This document shows, one piece after another, positions 46,568-56,078 of a stretch of 64,000 nt of DNA. The position numbers were made by a program, and so were the translations under genes. Position 1 is the first letter of the stretch. Each line of letters begins with the position of its first letter. This DNA is from Sphingobium sp. Z007. GTDB lineage: Bacteria; Pseudomonadota; Alphaproteobacteria; Sphingomonadales; Sphingomonadaceae. The notes beneath the pieces were generated by a model. That model was not told the origin of the DNA and searched no databases. It worked only from the letters and a program-made list of their open reading frames with translations. Where the stretch lies: positions 372,001 to 436,000 of the forward strand of contig NZ_FBXK01000005.1 in NCBI RefSeq assembly GCF_900013425.1, read 5' to 3'.

Positions 46568-47995
46568 ATGAAGGGTGTCGGCACGGACATCGGCACGATC
46601 CATTTCATCGGCATCGGCGGCATCGGCATGTCCGGCATCGCCGAGGTGATGCATAATCTGGGCTATGACGTTCAAGGGTCGGACGTCGCCGAAGGCTATG
46701 TGGTCGAGGGGCTGCGGGCCAAGGGCATCCGCGTGATGATCGGCCATAAGGCGGAAAATCTGGGCGATGCGGCCGTGGTCGTCACCTCCACCGCGATCAA
46801 ACGCGGCAACCCGGAGGTCGAATTGGCGCTGGAAAACCGCGTCCCCGTCATCCGCCGCGCCGAAATGCTGGCCGAACTGATGCGCCTCAAATCCACCGTT
46901 GCGGTGGCGGGCACGCATGGCAAGACCACCACCACGTCGATGGTCGCCGCGCTGCTGGACGCGGGCGGGGTGGACCCCACCGTCATCAACGGCGGGATCA
47001 TCAACAGCTATGGCTCCAACGCGCGCCTCGGCAACTCCGACTGGATGGTGGTAGAGGCCGACGAGAGCGACGGCAGTTTCTTGCGGCTGGACGGCACGAT
47101 CGCGGTCGTAACCAATATCGATCCCGAACATCTCGACCATTATGGCAGCTTCGACCGGGTGAAGGACGCCTTTGTCGAGTTCGTCGGCAACGTCCCCTTC
47201 TACGGCGCGGCGCTCTTGTGCCTCGACCATCCCGAAGTGCAGGCCATTTTGCCGCGCGTGCAGGATCGGCGGATCGTCACCTATGGCTTCTCCGCCCAAG
47301 CCGATATCCGCGGCGACAATGTGGTGAGCTTCCCCGGCGGCAACCGCTTCGACATCCAGGTGCGTGAGCGCGATGGATCGACCCGAAAGATCGAGGGCAT
47401 CGAAATGCCGATGCCCGGCCGCCACAATGTGCTCAATGCCATGGCGGCGATCGGCGTGGCGCTGCACATGGGCATCGACGATGCGACCATCCAGACCGGC
47501 TTCGCCAAGTTCGGCGGGGTCAAGCGCCGCTTCACCAATGTCGGGCAGATCGAGGTTGCCGGCGGCACCTCCACCGTGATCGACGATTATGGCCACCACC
47601 CGGTCGAGATCAAGGCGGTCCTCGCCGCCGCCCGCGAAGGGGCCAAGGGCCGCGTCATTGCCGTGGTCCAGCCGCACCGCTTCACCCGCCTGCGCGACCT
47701 TATGGATGAATTCCAGCAGGCGTTCAACGACGCCGACATCGTCTATGCCGCCCCGGTCTATACCGCGGGCGAGCAGCCGATCGAGGAAGTCGACAGTGCC
47801 GCGCTGGTGGCCGGCCTGAAGCGCCGGGGCCATCGCCATGCCTCGACCGTCGCCGATGCGGATGAACTGGCCTCGCTGGTCGCCGCGGATATCCAGCCCG
47901 ACGACATGGTTATTTGCCTTGGCGCAGGCGACATCACCAAATGGGCGGCGGGGCTGGCCGCCGCCGTCTCCGCCAAGGTCAAGGAAGCCGTCTGA
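46568..47995 (+). CDS. murC: UDP-MurNAc--L-alanine ligase MurC
   Basis: First Mur ligase, adding L-alanine to UDP-MurNAc. Rossmann start [26 protein letters not shown] loop [36 protein letters not shown] and [13 protein letters not shown] start at 46568 because AAGGA lies 9 bp upstream; an ATG three codons earlier abuts that site. 475 aa. Stop shares a base with the next small gene. Confidence 0.95.
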   Translation: MKGVGTDIGTIHFIGIGGIGMSGIAEVMHNLGYDVQGSDVAEGYVVEGLRAKGIRVMIGHKAENLGDAAVVVTSTAIKRGNPEVELALENRVPVIRRAEMLAELMRLKSTVAVAGTHGKTTTTSMVAALLDAGGVDPTVINGGIINSYGSNARLGNSDWMVVEADESDGSFLRLDGTIAVVTNIDPEHLDHYGSFDRVKDAFVEFVGNVPFYGAALLCLDHPEVQAILPRVQDRRIVTYGFSAQADIRGDNVVSFPGGNRFDIQVRERDGSTRKIEGIEMPMPGRHNVLNAMAAIGVALHMGIDDATIQTGFAKFGGVKRRFTNVGQIEVAGGTSTVIDDYGHHPVEIKAVLAAAREGAKGRVIAVVQPHRFTRLRDLMDEFQQAFNDADIVYAAPVYTAGEQPIEEVDSAALVAGLKRRGHRHASTVADADELASLVAADIQPDDMVICLGAGDITKWAAGLAAAVSAKVKEAV

Positions 47996-48192
47996 TGTTC
48001 GAACTGTTCGCCGTCGGCCTGGAGATGCAGAAGCGCATGATCGACGCCCAGATGCAGGGCGTGGAGGCTGCGCGCGACATGGTGGAGGCGGCGCAGCGTC
48101 AGGTCGAAACCGGCATGGCCGCGACCCAGGCGAATGAAGCGGGCATGAAAGCCATGAAGAATTGGATGAACCTGTGGGGGATGCGCGGTTGA
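47995..48192 (+). CDS. 65-aa helical protein of unknown function embedded in the dcw cluster
   Basis: Short protein [19 protein letters not shown]... with nine methionines and many Ala/Gln/Glu, predicted to be one or two long amphipathic helices; it has a phasin-like look but no recognised family. Its ATG shares a base with the murC stop and its TGA overlaps the murB TTG, so it is translationally coupled on both sides. The tight packing argues it is real. No membrane segment. Confidence 0.75.
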   Translation: MFELFAVGLEMQKRMIDAQMQGVEAARDMVEAAQRQVETGMAATQANEAGMKAMKNWMNLWGMRG

Positions 48193-49088
48193 GCGCGACG
48201 ATCGCCCTTCCGCCGGTGCGCGGCACGCTAAAGGCCGACGCCCCGCTGGCCCCGCTCGTCTGGTTCAAGGCGGGTGGCACGGCGCAGTGGCTGTTCGAGC
48301 CGAAGGATGCAGATGACCTGTCCGACTTCTTAGCCATGCTCGACCCGGAAATCCCGGTGATGGCACTCGGTCTCGGCTCCAACCTCATCGTGCGCGATGG
48401 CGGCGTACCGGGCGTGGTCGTGCGGCTGGGCAAGCCCTTCGCGAAGGTTGTGGCTTTGGACGAAACGACGCTGACCTGCGGTGGCGGCGCGTCGGGCATT
48501 CTCGTCTCCTCGACAGCGCGCGACGCAGGGATTGCGGGGCTGGAATTTCTGCGCTCCATCCCCGGCACGGTCGGCGGCTTCGTGCGGATGAACGGCGGTG
48601 CCTATGGCCGGGAGACGCGCGACATCTTGGTCTCGTGCGAGGTCGTGCTGCGGTCGGGCGAGCAGATCACGCTGCTCAACCGCGAACTTGCCTACACCTA
48701 CCGCCATTCCAACCTGACCGACGGCGCGATCGTGGTGTCGGCGACGTTCCGCGGCGAACCGGGCGAACCCGCCGCGATTCAGGCGGAAATGGACCGGATC
48801 GCCGCCGCACGCGAGGAGAGCCAGCCGCTGCGCAGCAAGACCGGCGGATCGACCTTCAAGAACCCCGACGGCCACAAGGCGTGGCAGCTTGTGGACGAAG
48901 CGGGGTGTCGCGGGCTGCAATTGGGCGGCGCGCAGGTCAGCGAAAAGCACACCAATTTCCTGCTCAACAGCGGCGACGCCACCAGCGCCGACATCGAAGC
49001 GCTGGGCGAGGAAGTCCGCCGCCGCGTAAAGGAAAAGAGCGGCGTCGAGCTGGAATGGGAAATTCAGCGGGTTGGGGTGCGCCCATGA
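48189..49088 (+). CDS. murB: UDP-N-acetylenolpyruvoylglucosamine reductase MurB
   Basis: FAD enzyme that reduces UDP-GlcNAc-enolpyruvate to UDP-MurNAc. FAD-binding start APLVWFKAGGTAQWLFEP, LGLGSNLIVRDGGV, IPGTVGGFVRMNGGAYG, SNLTDGAIV and the type I ending GGSTFKNPDGHKAWQLVDEAG. I choose the TTG at 48189 (LSATIALPP), overlapping the previous stop and preceded by GGGGG; another TTG lies nine codons upstream. 299 aa. Confidence 0.94.
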   Translation: MSATIALPPVRGTLKADAPLAPLVWFKAGGTAQWLFEPKDADDLSDFLAMLDPEIPVMALGLGSNLIVRDGGVPGVVVRLGKPFAKVVALDETTLTCGGGASGILVSSTARDAGIAGLEFLRSIPGTVGGFVRMNGGAYGRETRDILVSCEVVLRSGEQITLLNRELAYTYRHSNLTDGAIVVSATFRGEPGEPAAIQAEMDRIAAAREESQPLRSKTGGSTFKNPDGHKAWQLVDEAGCRGLQLGGAQVSEKHTNFLLNSGDATSADIEALGEEVRRRVKEKSGVELEWEIQRVGVRP

Positions 49089-49102
49089 GCTGCCCTCCTA
49101 AT

Positions 49103-49185
49103 CCGTTCGCCCTGAGCCTGTCGAAGGGTTCTTCTTTTTCTTCAAAAAATGAAGGGCAGGGCTTCAACAGGCTCAGCCCGAATGG
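49103..49185. repeat. Paired REP-like element between murB and ddl (arm types A then B)
   Basis: Arms 49103-49130 and 49158-49185. Left stem GCCCT/AGGGT keeps pairing through a wobble; right arm has loop and outer changes (TTCAACAGG, GAATGG). It fills the gap between murB and ddl. Confidence 0.9.
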
Positions 49186-49206
49186 TTTTAGTTCGGAGTG
49201 TTACGC

Positions 49207-50157
49207 ATGACCCGTGGTCCCTGGCACGTCGCCGTCCTGATGGGCGGCTGGTCGGCGGAACGCCCCGTTTCGCTGTCTAGCGGAGAGGGCGTCGCCAAGG
49301 CGCTGGAATCGCGCGGCCACATCGTCACCCGCATCGACATGGACCGCAACGTCGCCGCGCGGCTGGCCGAAACGAAGGCGGACGTCATCTTCAACGCGCT
49401 GCATGGCGTCCCCGGCGAAGATGGCACGGTGCAGGGCATGATGGACCTGATGGGCCTCACCTACACCCATAGCGGCCTCGCCACCTCCGTCATCGCGATC
49501 GACAAGCAATTGACGAAGCAGGCGCTCGTCCCCCACGGCATTCCCATGCCCGGCGGCCATATCGTAGACAGCGAAAGCCTCTTCACCGCCGACCCGCTGC
49601 CGCGCCCCTATGTGCTTAAGCCCGTCAACGAAGGCAGCTCCGTCGGCGTCGCCATCGTCACGGCCGAGGGCAATTATGGCAAACCCATCGGCCGCGACAG
49701 CGTCGGCCCGTGGCAGGATTTCCCGCAGCTGCTGGCCGAACCCTATATTCGCGGCCGCGAGCTGACGACCGCCGTGCTGGGCGACGAAGCATTGCTCGTC
49801 ACCGAATTGCGCCCCAAGAGCGGCTTTTACGATTTCGACGCCAAATATACCGACGGCATGACAGAGCATGTCTGCCCCGCCGACCTGCCGCCTGAAATCA
49901 CCGAAGCCTGCAAGGCGATTGCGCTGCGCGCCCATCAATTGCTGGGGTGCAAGGGCGCGTCGCGCGCCGATTTCCGCTGGGACGACACGCTAGGGATAGA
50001 GGGGCTGTTCCTGCTGGAGGTCAATACCCAGCCGGGCATGACGCTGCTCAGTCTCGTCCCCGAACAGGCGGCCAAGCTGGGCATTGACTATGCCACGCTG
50101 GTGGAGACTATTGTCGAGGAAGCGCTGACACGCGCCGGGGGAAGCGGACATGGCTGA
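49207..50157 (+). CDS. ddl: D-alanine--D-alanine ligase
   Basis: ATP-grasp ligase forming D-Ala-D-Ala for MurF. N-terminal VLMGGWSAERPVSLSSG, then YTHSGLATSVIAIDKQLTK, the ATP-grasp segment YVLKPVNEGSSVGV and LEVNTQPGMTLLSLVPEQA at the active site. I start at 49207 (MTRGPWHVAV) with GGAGTG upstream. 316 aa. Overlaps ftsQ by 8 bp. Confidence 0.95.
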   Translation: MTRGPWHVAVLMGGWSAERPVSLSSGEGVAKALESRGHIVTRIDMDRNVAARLAETKADVIFNALHGVPGEDGTVQGMMDLMGLTYTHSGLATSVIAIDKQLTKQALVPHGIPMPGGHIVDSESLFTADPLPRPYVLKPVNEGSSVGVAIVTAEGNYGKPIGRDSVGPWQDFPQLLAEPYIRGRELTTAVLGDEALLVTELRPKSGFYDFDAKYTDGMTEHVCPADLPPEITEACKAIALRAHQLLGCKGASRADFRWDDTLGIEGLFLLEVNTQPGMTLLSLVPEQAAKLGIDYATLVETIVEEALTRAGGSGHG

Positions 50158-51109
50158 GGCACGGATCAGGCGCGGCGGCACCGCACGACTGAGCAGCGCG
50201 AAGGGCAGGGCGACGAATGGCGGTCGCGGCCGCACCTTGAAGCGCCAGAGCAGCCTCGACCGGTTGATCGAATGGCTGCCGATCAGCGAAGCGACGCTGC
50301 AACGCATGGCCAGCTGGGCCATCGTCGGCATTTTCGGCGCGATCGTCATCGCCATCGCCATCTTCATGGGCCTGCCCGGCCTGGCCCGGCAGCAGGCGGC
50401 GGATCTCGCCGCCCGCGCGGGGTTCGAGGTCGACAAGGTCGAGGTCCGCGGCGTCGAACGGATGGACGAACTGCCCGTCTATAATATCGCGCTGGGCCAG
50501 GTAGATCGCTCCATGCTCTCGCTCGACCTGCCCAGGGTGCGCAGCGAAATGCTGAAACTCGGCTGGGTCAAGGATGCGCGCATTTCCCGCCGCCTGCCCG
50601 ATACTTTGGTGGTCGACATCGTCGAGCGCGATCCCGTCGCCGTGTGGCAGCATGGCGGCCAGTTGCACCTGATCGACGTGTCGGGCGTGGTGTTGCAATC
50701 GGTGTCCGCCAGCGCGATGCCCGACCTGCCTTTGGTCGTCGGCCCTAACGCCAATCGCCAGACCGCGGGCCTCAATCGCCTGATGGAAAATGCCCCGGCG
50801 CTTAAACCCATGCTGGCGGGCGCGACCTGGGTCGGGAACCGGCGCTGGGATCTGCGCTTTCAATCGGGGGAAACGCTCTCCCTGCCGGAGGGCGACAAAG
50901 ATTCGGCCGGTGCTTTGGTGAATTTCGCACGGATGGATGGCGTCAACCGCCTGCTCGGCCGCGGCATCGTCAAATTCGACATGCGCGATCCTGATCGCTT
51001 CGTCCTGCGCCTGCCACAGGGCCAGGTCGAGGAAAAGCCGATGCACGACGCCGCGAAGGATGACGGGGCCAAGGATGTCGCCACCGCGACGCCGGGCGAG
51101 GAAGGCTAA
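50150..51109 (+). CDS. ftsQ: Cell division protein FtsQ
   Basis: Bitopic divisome scaffold. An Arg-rich cytoplasmic start, one helix (about 62-83, ASWAIVGIFGAIVIAIAIFMG), a POTRA domain (FEVDKVEVRGVERMDE... through DARISRRLPDTLVVDIVERDPVAVW) and the FtsQ beta domain. 319 aa. Six bases separate its stop from the ftsA ATG. Confidence 0.93.
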   Translation: MAEARIRRGGTARLSSAKGRATNGGRGRTLKRQSSLDRLIEWLPISEATLQRMASWAIVGIFGAIVIAIAIFMGLPGLARQQAADLAARAGFEVDKVEVRGVERMDELPVYNIALGQVDRSMLSLDLPRVRSEMLKLGWVKDARISRRLPDTLVVDIVERDPVAVWQHGGQLHLIDVSGVVLQSVSASAMPDLPLVVGPNANRQTAGLNRLMENAPALKPMLAGATWVGNRRWDLRFQSGETLSLPEGDKDSAGALVNFARMDGVNRLLGRGIVKFDMRDPDRFVLRLPQGQVEEKPMHDAAKDDGAKDVATATPGEEG

Positions 51110-51115
51110 AGCCCC

Positions 51116-52399
51116 ATGGCGCAGCCCAAGGTCGAAAAGCTCATCACCGCGATCGACATCGGATCGTGGAAAGTGTCCGCGTTGATCGCGGGGCGTACCG
51201 ATACGGGCGAACTGGCGATTTTGGGCACCGGCCAGCGCGAAAGCCGCGGCGTGCGGCGCGGCTTCATCGCCGACATGGAACGCACCGAACTGGCCGTGCG
51301 CGAAACCATCGAGCAGGCAGAGCGCGTCGCGGGCACCAATATCGAGGATGTCTGGGTCAGCTTTTCCGGCGGCAGCCTGGTCAGCGACGTCGTCACGGTT
51401 GAACGCGACATGGGCGGCTATCGCATCGAACAGCCTGATATCGACGACCTGCTGACCACCGGCCAGCAGGGCATCGACCCCGATGGCCGCATCGTCCTTC
51501 ATGCCCAGCCGACCTGCTTCACCATCAACGGCAAGGTGCCGGTCAAGAAACCGCTGGGGATGCACGCGGACCTGCTTGGCGTCGATATCCATGTCGTGCT
51601 GGCCGACGGCGCGCCGCTCGCCAATCTCGACCTGTGCGTGCGCGGCGCTTACCTCAACGTCAATTCGATCGTCGCCGCGCCGATCGCGACGGGCCTTGCC
51701 TGCCTGTCGGAGGAAGAGCGCGACCTCGGCGTCGCGCTGGTCGAAATCGGGGCAGGGGTCACCAACGTCTCGCTCTATGCCGGCGGCATGCTGGTGGGCT
51801 TGCACTCGATCCCGCTGGGCGCGTCCGACATTACCGACGATATCGCGTCCTCCTTCGGCATCCGCCGCAGTCAGGCGGAGCGGATCAAATGCTTCTACGG
51901 CTCGGCGATGCAAAACCCCCGCGATTTCAGGGAGATGATCGAGATCGCGCCGCCCCATGGCGAAATGGCGGTGCCGGGGCAGGCGGCCGGACCGAACGCG
52001 GAAGGGGGCAAGATCACCCGCGCCGCGCTGGTCGGCGTCATCTGCGAACGGCTGAACCAGATCATGACCGAAGTGAACGCCGCGCTTGCCGGCATGGGCT
52101 TCAACTCCACCGGCAGGCAGGTGGTGCTGACCGGCGGCGGCGCGGAAATGAAGGGCATCGCCGATTATGCGCAGGGCGCTTTGGGCCGCGCCGTGCGCAT
52201 CGGGCGGCCCAGGGGCTTGTCCGCCATGCCCGAAGCGCATAGTGGACCCGCCTTTGCGACCCTGGCGGGGCTGGCGCTTTACGGCGCTTCCAACCCGGTT
52301 GATCTCCGCACCATGGCACCCGCGCCGCAAACGGTGCATCGTCTGGGCGCGCCGCTCTGGTGGCAACGCATGATGCGGGCGATGAAGACAAACTATTGA
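51116..52399 (+). CDS. ftsA: Cell division protein FtsA
   Basis: Actin-like ATPase that tethers FtsZ to the membrane and recruits later divisome proteins. Phosphate loop ITAIDIGSWKV, GTGQRESRGVRRGFIADME (1C domain), VEIGAGVTNVSLY, VLTGGGAEMKGI. The C-terminal amphipathic membrane-targeting helix is visible as PLWWQRMMRAMKTNY. 427 aa. Followed by a 108-bp low-GC gap before ftsZ. Confidence 0.95.
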   Translation: MAQPKVEKLITAIDIGSWKVSALIAGRTDTGELAILGTGQRESRGVRRGFIADMERTELAVRETIEQAERVAGTNIEDVWVSFSGGSLVSDVVTVERDMGGYRIEQPDIDDLLTTGQQGIDPDGRIVLHAQPTCFTINGKVPVKKPLGMHADLLGVDIHVVLADGAPLANLDLCVRGAYLNVNSIVAAPIATGLACLSEEERDLGVALVEIGAGVTNVSLYAGGMLVGLHSIPLGASDITDDIASSFGIRRSQAERIKCFYGSAMQNPRDFREMIEIAPPHGEMAVPGQAAGPNAEGGKITRAALVGVICERLNQIMTEVNAALAGMGFNSTGRQVVLTGGGAEMKGIADYAQGALGRAVRIGRPRGLSAMPEAHSGPAFATLAGLALYGASNPVDLRTMAPAPQTVHRLGAPLWWQRMMRAMKTNY

Positions 52400-52417
52400 A
52401 CGAATTTGGACCAAGAC

Positions 52418-52500
52418 GAAAATAGCTGGTGAAATACGCTATTTTCTGGTGTTAAGAATTAGTGACGGCGTTGCTTCCTGACGAGGAAGCTGAGGGAGCA
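52418..52500 (+). promoter_or_regulatory. Two hairpins in the ftsZ leader
   Basis: Hairpin 1: GAAAATAGC/GCTATTTTC (52418-52426, 52438-52446). Hairpin 2: GCTTCCT/AGGAAGC with loop GACG (52473-52490), ending directly before the ftsZ ribosome site GAGGGAG (about 52492-52498). The 108-bp gap is far less GC-rich than its neighbours, so ftsZ probably has its own promoter or translational control here. Confidence 0.45.
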
Positions 52501-52507
52501 TATATAT

Positions 52508-53947
52508 ATGAGCATTGAAATTAGCCCACCGCATGTGGACGAACTGAAGCCGCGGATCGCGGTGATCGGCGTCGGCGGCGCGGGCGGCAATGCCATCGCG
52601 AACATGATCGCCGCCCATGTCGAGGGCGTGGACTTCATCGTAGCGAACACCGACGCGCAGGCTTTGAACGCCTCGCCGGCCGAACGCCGTATCCAGCTTG
52701 GGCCGCAAATCACCGAAGGGCTGGGCGCTGGTTCGCGCCCCGAAATCGGCAAGGCGGCGGCGGAAGAAACCATCGCCATGGTCGAAGCCGCGCTGGAAGG
52801 CGCGCATATGTGCTTCATCGCCGCCGGCATGGGCGGCGGCACTGGCACCGGCGCGGCCCCTGTCATCGCCAAGGCGGCGCGTGAACGCGGCATCCTGACC
52901 GTCGGCGTCGTGACCAAGCCCTTCACCTTCGAAGGCAATCGCCGCATGAAGTCGGCCGAAAGCGGCATCGACGAGCTGCAAAAGCATGTCGACACGCTGA
53001 TCGTCATTCCGAACCAGAATCTATTCCTGATCGCCAACCCGAACACGACCTTTAAGGAAGCGTTCCAGATGGCGGACGAAGTGTTGCAGCAGGGCGTGCG
53101 CGGCATCACCGACCTCATGGTCATGCCCGGTCTCATCAACCTCGATTTCGCCGACGTGCGTTCGGTGATGGGTGAAATGGGCAAGGCGATGATGGGCACC
53201 GGCGAAGCCGAAGGCGACGGCCGGGCGCTCCAGGCGGCGGAAAAGGCGATCGCCAACCCGCTGCTCGACGGCGTGTCGATGCGCGGTGCGAAGGGCGTGA
53301 TCGTGTCGATCGTTGGCGGCGAAGACATGCGCCTGATGGAAGTGGACGAAGCCGCCAACCATATTCGCGAACTGGTGGACCCGGACGCGAACATCATCTG
53401 GGGCAGCGCGTTCAACGATAATCTCAATGGCAAGATTCGCGTGTCCGTGGTCGCGACCGGTATCGACAATGACATCGGCAACCATGCCGCGCCGCTGACC
53501 CAGCCGTTCAGCTTCGCCAATCGTCCCGCCGTGTCCGTGCCCCAATCCGCGACGGCGACCACAGCGCCCAAGCCCGCGCCGGTGGCGCAACAGCCGGCGC
53601 CCGTCGCGCCGCCAGCATCTGCGCCGCAGCCCGAAACGCTGGAACTGGACGTTCCGGCCGCGCCCGCTCCGGCGCAGCCCGCTGCGTCACCGGCCGCCTT
53701 CGCTCCGGCCAAGCCCGCGGCGGTCTTTTCCGATGAAGGGCCGGACAAGGATGAACTGATCCTGGGTGCGGACAGCGCCGAACCGGCCGCGCCCGTCGCG
53801 CCCGCACCACGCGTCGCCACCGGCGGCACCCTGTTCGAGCGGATGGCGGGCCTGACCCGTGGCACGGACAAGGCGCCGGGCGCTGCTGATGATGTCGCGC
53901 CTGGCGTTGATATTCCCCGCTTCCTCAATCGCCAGAACAACCAGTAA
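52508..53947 (+). CDS. ftsZ: Cell division GTPase FtsZ
   Basis: Tubulin-like GTPase that forms the division ring. GTP-binding parts: [10 protein letters not shown] (21-30), NTDAQAL (48-54) and the tubulin signature [10 protein letters not shown] (109-118). A long Pro/Ala-rich linker (about 335-465) precedes the C-terminal binding peptide DIPRFLNRQ that contacts FtsA. 479 aa. Preceded by hairpins and followed by a terminator, so it ends the cluster. Confidence 0.96.
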   Translation: MSIEISPPHVDELKPRIAVIGVGGAGGNAIANMIAAHVEGVDFIVANTDAQALNASPAERRIQLGPQITEGLGAGSRPEIGKAAAEETIAMVEAALEGAHMCFIAAGMGGGTGTGAAPVIAKAARERGILTVGVVTKPFTFEGNRRMKSAESGIDELQKHVDTLIVIPNQNLFLIANPNTTFKEAFQMADEVLQQGVRGITDLMVMPGLINLDFADVRSVMGEMGKAMMGTGEAEGDGRALQAAEKAIANPLLDGVSMRGAKGVIVSIVGGEDMRLMEVDEAANHIRELVDPDANIIWGSAFNDNLNGKIRVSVVATGIDNDIGNHAAPLTQPFSFANRPAVSVPQSATATTAPKPAPVAQQPAPVAPPASAPQPETLELDVPAAPAPAQPAASPAAFAPAKPAAVFSDEGPDKDELILGADSAEPAAPVAPAPRVATGGTLFERMAGLTRGTDKAPGAADDVAPGVDIPRFLNRQNNQ

Positions 53948-53977
53948 GACGCGCGCGGCGTAAGCTGCACGCACCGT

Positions 53978-54024
53978 AAAAGCGCGCTGTCGGTTGCCTG
54001 GGGCGACCCGGCGCGCTTTTTCAT
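53978..54024 (+). terminator. Rho-independent terminator after ftsZ
   Basis: Stem AAAAGCGCGC/GCGCGCTTTT (53978-53987 and 54011-54020) with an inner GTCG/CGAC pair, followed by T-rich sequence. Marks the end of the dcw transcript. Confidence 0.88.
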
Positions 54025-54068
54025 TGGGGCAATTTCCCATTCATCCTGGGATCGGCTAAGGCGCGGAT

Positions 54069-56024
54069 GTGACACGCACTTCTCCATGGATTCTCGGTCT
54101 TTGGCTGCCGGGCGCGCTGCTGCTCGCAGCCCCTGCGCACGGCCAGCTGGACCAGTCGCAACTGGTCCGCCCGCTCGGTGCCGCCGACCTCAACAGCAAT
54201 CTGGCCCGCCTCGCGTCCAACCCGCGCGATGTGGTTGCGCTGATCGGCGCGGGGGAGGCCGCGCTGGCGCTGGACGATCCGCGCGCGGCGGCCGGCTTCT
54301 TCGCCCGCGCCGACGCGATCGAAAGCGGCAATGGCCGGATCAAGGCCGGGCTGGGGCGGGTGATGCTCAAGCTGCAAAATCCCGCCGAAGCGCTGCGCCT
54401 GTTCGACCAGGCGGGCCGGCTGGGCTATCCCGACGCGACGATTCTGTCCGATCGCGGCCTGGCGCGCGACATGACCGGCGATCAGGCCGGCGCCCAGCGC
54501 GACTATCAGGCCGCGCTTGCACGGACCCCCAATGATGACGAAACGGTGCGCCGCTACGCGGCCTCGCTCGGCATATCGGGACAGATCGCCGCGTCCGACA
54601 AGGTCATGGAACCCCTTTTCTACAAGAGCGATCGGGCCGCCTGGCGCTATCGCGCCTTTATCCTCGCGATGAACAATAAGCAGGCCGAGGCTAAGAAGGT
54701 GGCGGAGCAGACCATGCCCGCGCAACTGGCCGCGGCGATCACGCCCTATATGCAGAAAATGCCCTATCTGACCGCGGCGCAAAAGGCCGCTGCGGTGCAT
54801 TTTGGCCATTTCCCCGCGCAGATCGGCACCAGCATCGCCGCGATCACACCAACCCCGCCTGCGCCCGGCATCGCCGTCGCCACAGCGCCGGTCGCCGTCG
54901 CCGCCGCCGCCCCGGCCAAGACCAAGCCGCTTAGCCGATCCGAACAGCGCCGCCAGCAGCGCGAAGCCGCCCGCCTGGCCCGCGCTGAAGGGCTTGCGGC
55001 ATCCCGCCGCGCCGCCCAGCCGCAATTGGCCCAAGCCCAGACAACACCGCCCGCACCGGTCCAGTCTGCGACGACCAAGCCCCAGCCGATGCCGTCCACA
55101 CCGGTTCCATCCACGCCGAGCCTGCCACCCGCGCAGCAGCCGAGCGCACCGCCTCCGTCCCCGGTGGTGCAGCCTCTGCCCTCGTCCACCGTAGCCGCGC
55201 CGCCCCAGCAGACGCCGCCCGAACCGGCGCCTCTGCGTCAAGCGAGCGCACCGCCCGCCGCGTCCAACGCCGCCGTGCAGGGACCGCCTGCACCGGGCTT
55301 CGATTCGATCGATCGCGCGCCGCCCGCCGCTACGCCCCCGTCCAATGCCGGGTCGCAGCTCAACGCGATCGCGCTGGCGCAGGCATCGGCCCCGTCCGAA
55401 CCTGCCGTATCAGGTCCGCCTGCCGCCGCGGCCGACGCCACACCGCCCCCCGCGACGGTGCAGGCGCTCCCCGCCGCGCCGCTACCCGCCACGCCGCAAC
55501 CCGACCCGGCGGCCACCCGCACGCTGGCGGACATCATCCGCGCCATCGATGTGCCCGAAGCCGAACGCCAGGCGAGCGTCGCTGCGGTCGATCTCACAGA
55601 AATCGCCGCGATCCAGGCCGCCCGCCGCGCCGAGCGCCAGACCGCGGCCAAAGCAGCCGCCGACAAGGCGAAGAAGGACGCGATCGCGAAGGCCAAGGCG
55701 GAAGCCGACGCCAAAGCAAAGAAGGAAGCCGAAGAGAAGAAGCGCCTGGCCGACAACCCGTCGCGCAACTGGCTCCAGATCGGCGTGGGACAGAGCAAAT
55801 CCGCGCTGGGCTTCACCATGAAGGGTCTGCGCAAAAAATATACGATCCTGTCGCGGCAGGACGGATGGAGCACCAGCTGGGGCCGGACCAATCGCCTGCT
55901 GGTAGGCCCCTTCGCCAGCTTCGCGCGCGCCAGGGAACTGGAGGCCAGCCTGAAAAAGGACGGTGCCGACGCCTTCGCCTGGAAAAGCGAAGCGGGGGAG
56001 ACGGTGGAGAAGCTGGCCGACTGA
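54069..56024 (+). CDS. TPR- and SPOR-domain periplasmic protein
   Basis: Exported protein (signal ILGLWLPGALLLAAPAHG) probably acting at the septum or wall. TPR-like repeats at about residues 30-200 (ALAARTPNDDETVRR...), a long Pro/Ala-rich disordered part (about 255-480), a charged coiled coil (AAKAAADKAKKDAIAKAKAE) and a C-terminal SPOR domain (about 568-650, NWLQIGVGQSKSALGF). GTG start. 651 aa. Its location directly after ftsZ supports a division role, but the precise function is unknown. Confidence 0.85.
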   Translation: MTRTSPWILGLWLPGALLLAAPAHGQLDQSQLVRPLGAADLNSNLARLASNPRDVVALIGAGEAALALDDPRAAAGFFARADAIESGNGRIKAGLGRVMLKLQNPAEALRLFDQAGRLGYPDATILSDRGLARDMTGDQAGAQRDYQAALARTPNDDETVRRYAASLGISGQIAASDKVMEPLFYKSDRAAWRYRAFILAMNNKQAEAKKVAEQTMPAQLAAAITPYMQKMPYLTAAQKAAAVHFGHFPAQIGTSIAAITPTPPAPGIAVATAPVAVAAAAPAKTKPLSRSEQRRQQREAARLARAEGLAASRRAAQPQLAQAQTTPPAPVQSATTKPQPMPSTPVPSTPSLPPAQQPSAPPPSPVVQPLPSSTVAAPPQQTPPEPAPLRQASAPPAASNAAVQGPPAPGFDSIDRAPPAATPPSNAGSQLNAIALAQASAPSEPAVSGPPAAAADATPPPATVQALPAAPLPATPQPDPAATRTLADIIRAIDVPEAERQASVAAVDLTEIAAIQAARRAERQTAAKAAADKAKKDAIAKAKAEADAKAKKEAEEKKRLADNPSRNWLQIGVGQSKSALGFTMKGLRKKYTILSRQDGWSTSWGRTNRLLVGPFASFARARELEASLKKDGADAFAWKSEAGETVEKLAD

Positions 56025-56078
56025 GCATTTTGCAGTCGGCTGTTTCGGCTGGCTGGAGAAGGCTCTAAGAGGGCGCCT

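Noticed and set aside
50108..52414. Minus-strand open frame of 768 codons opposite ftsQ and ftsA
   Set aside because: It spans both well-supported division genes and has no domain of its own.
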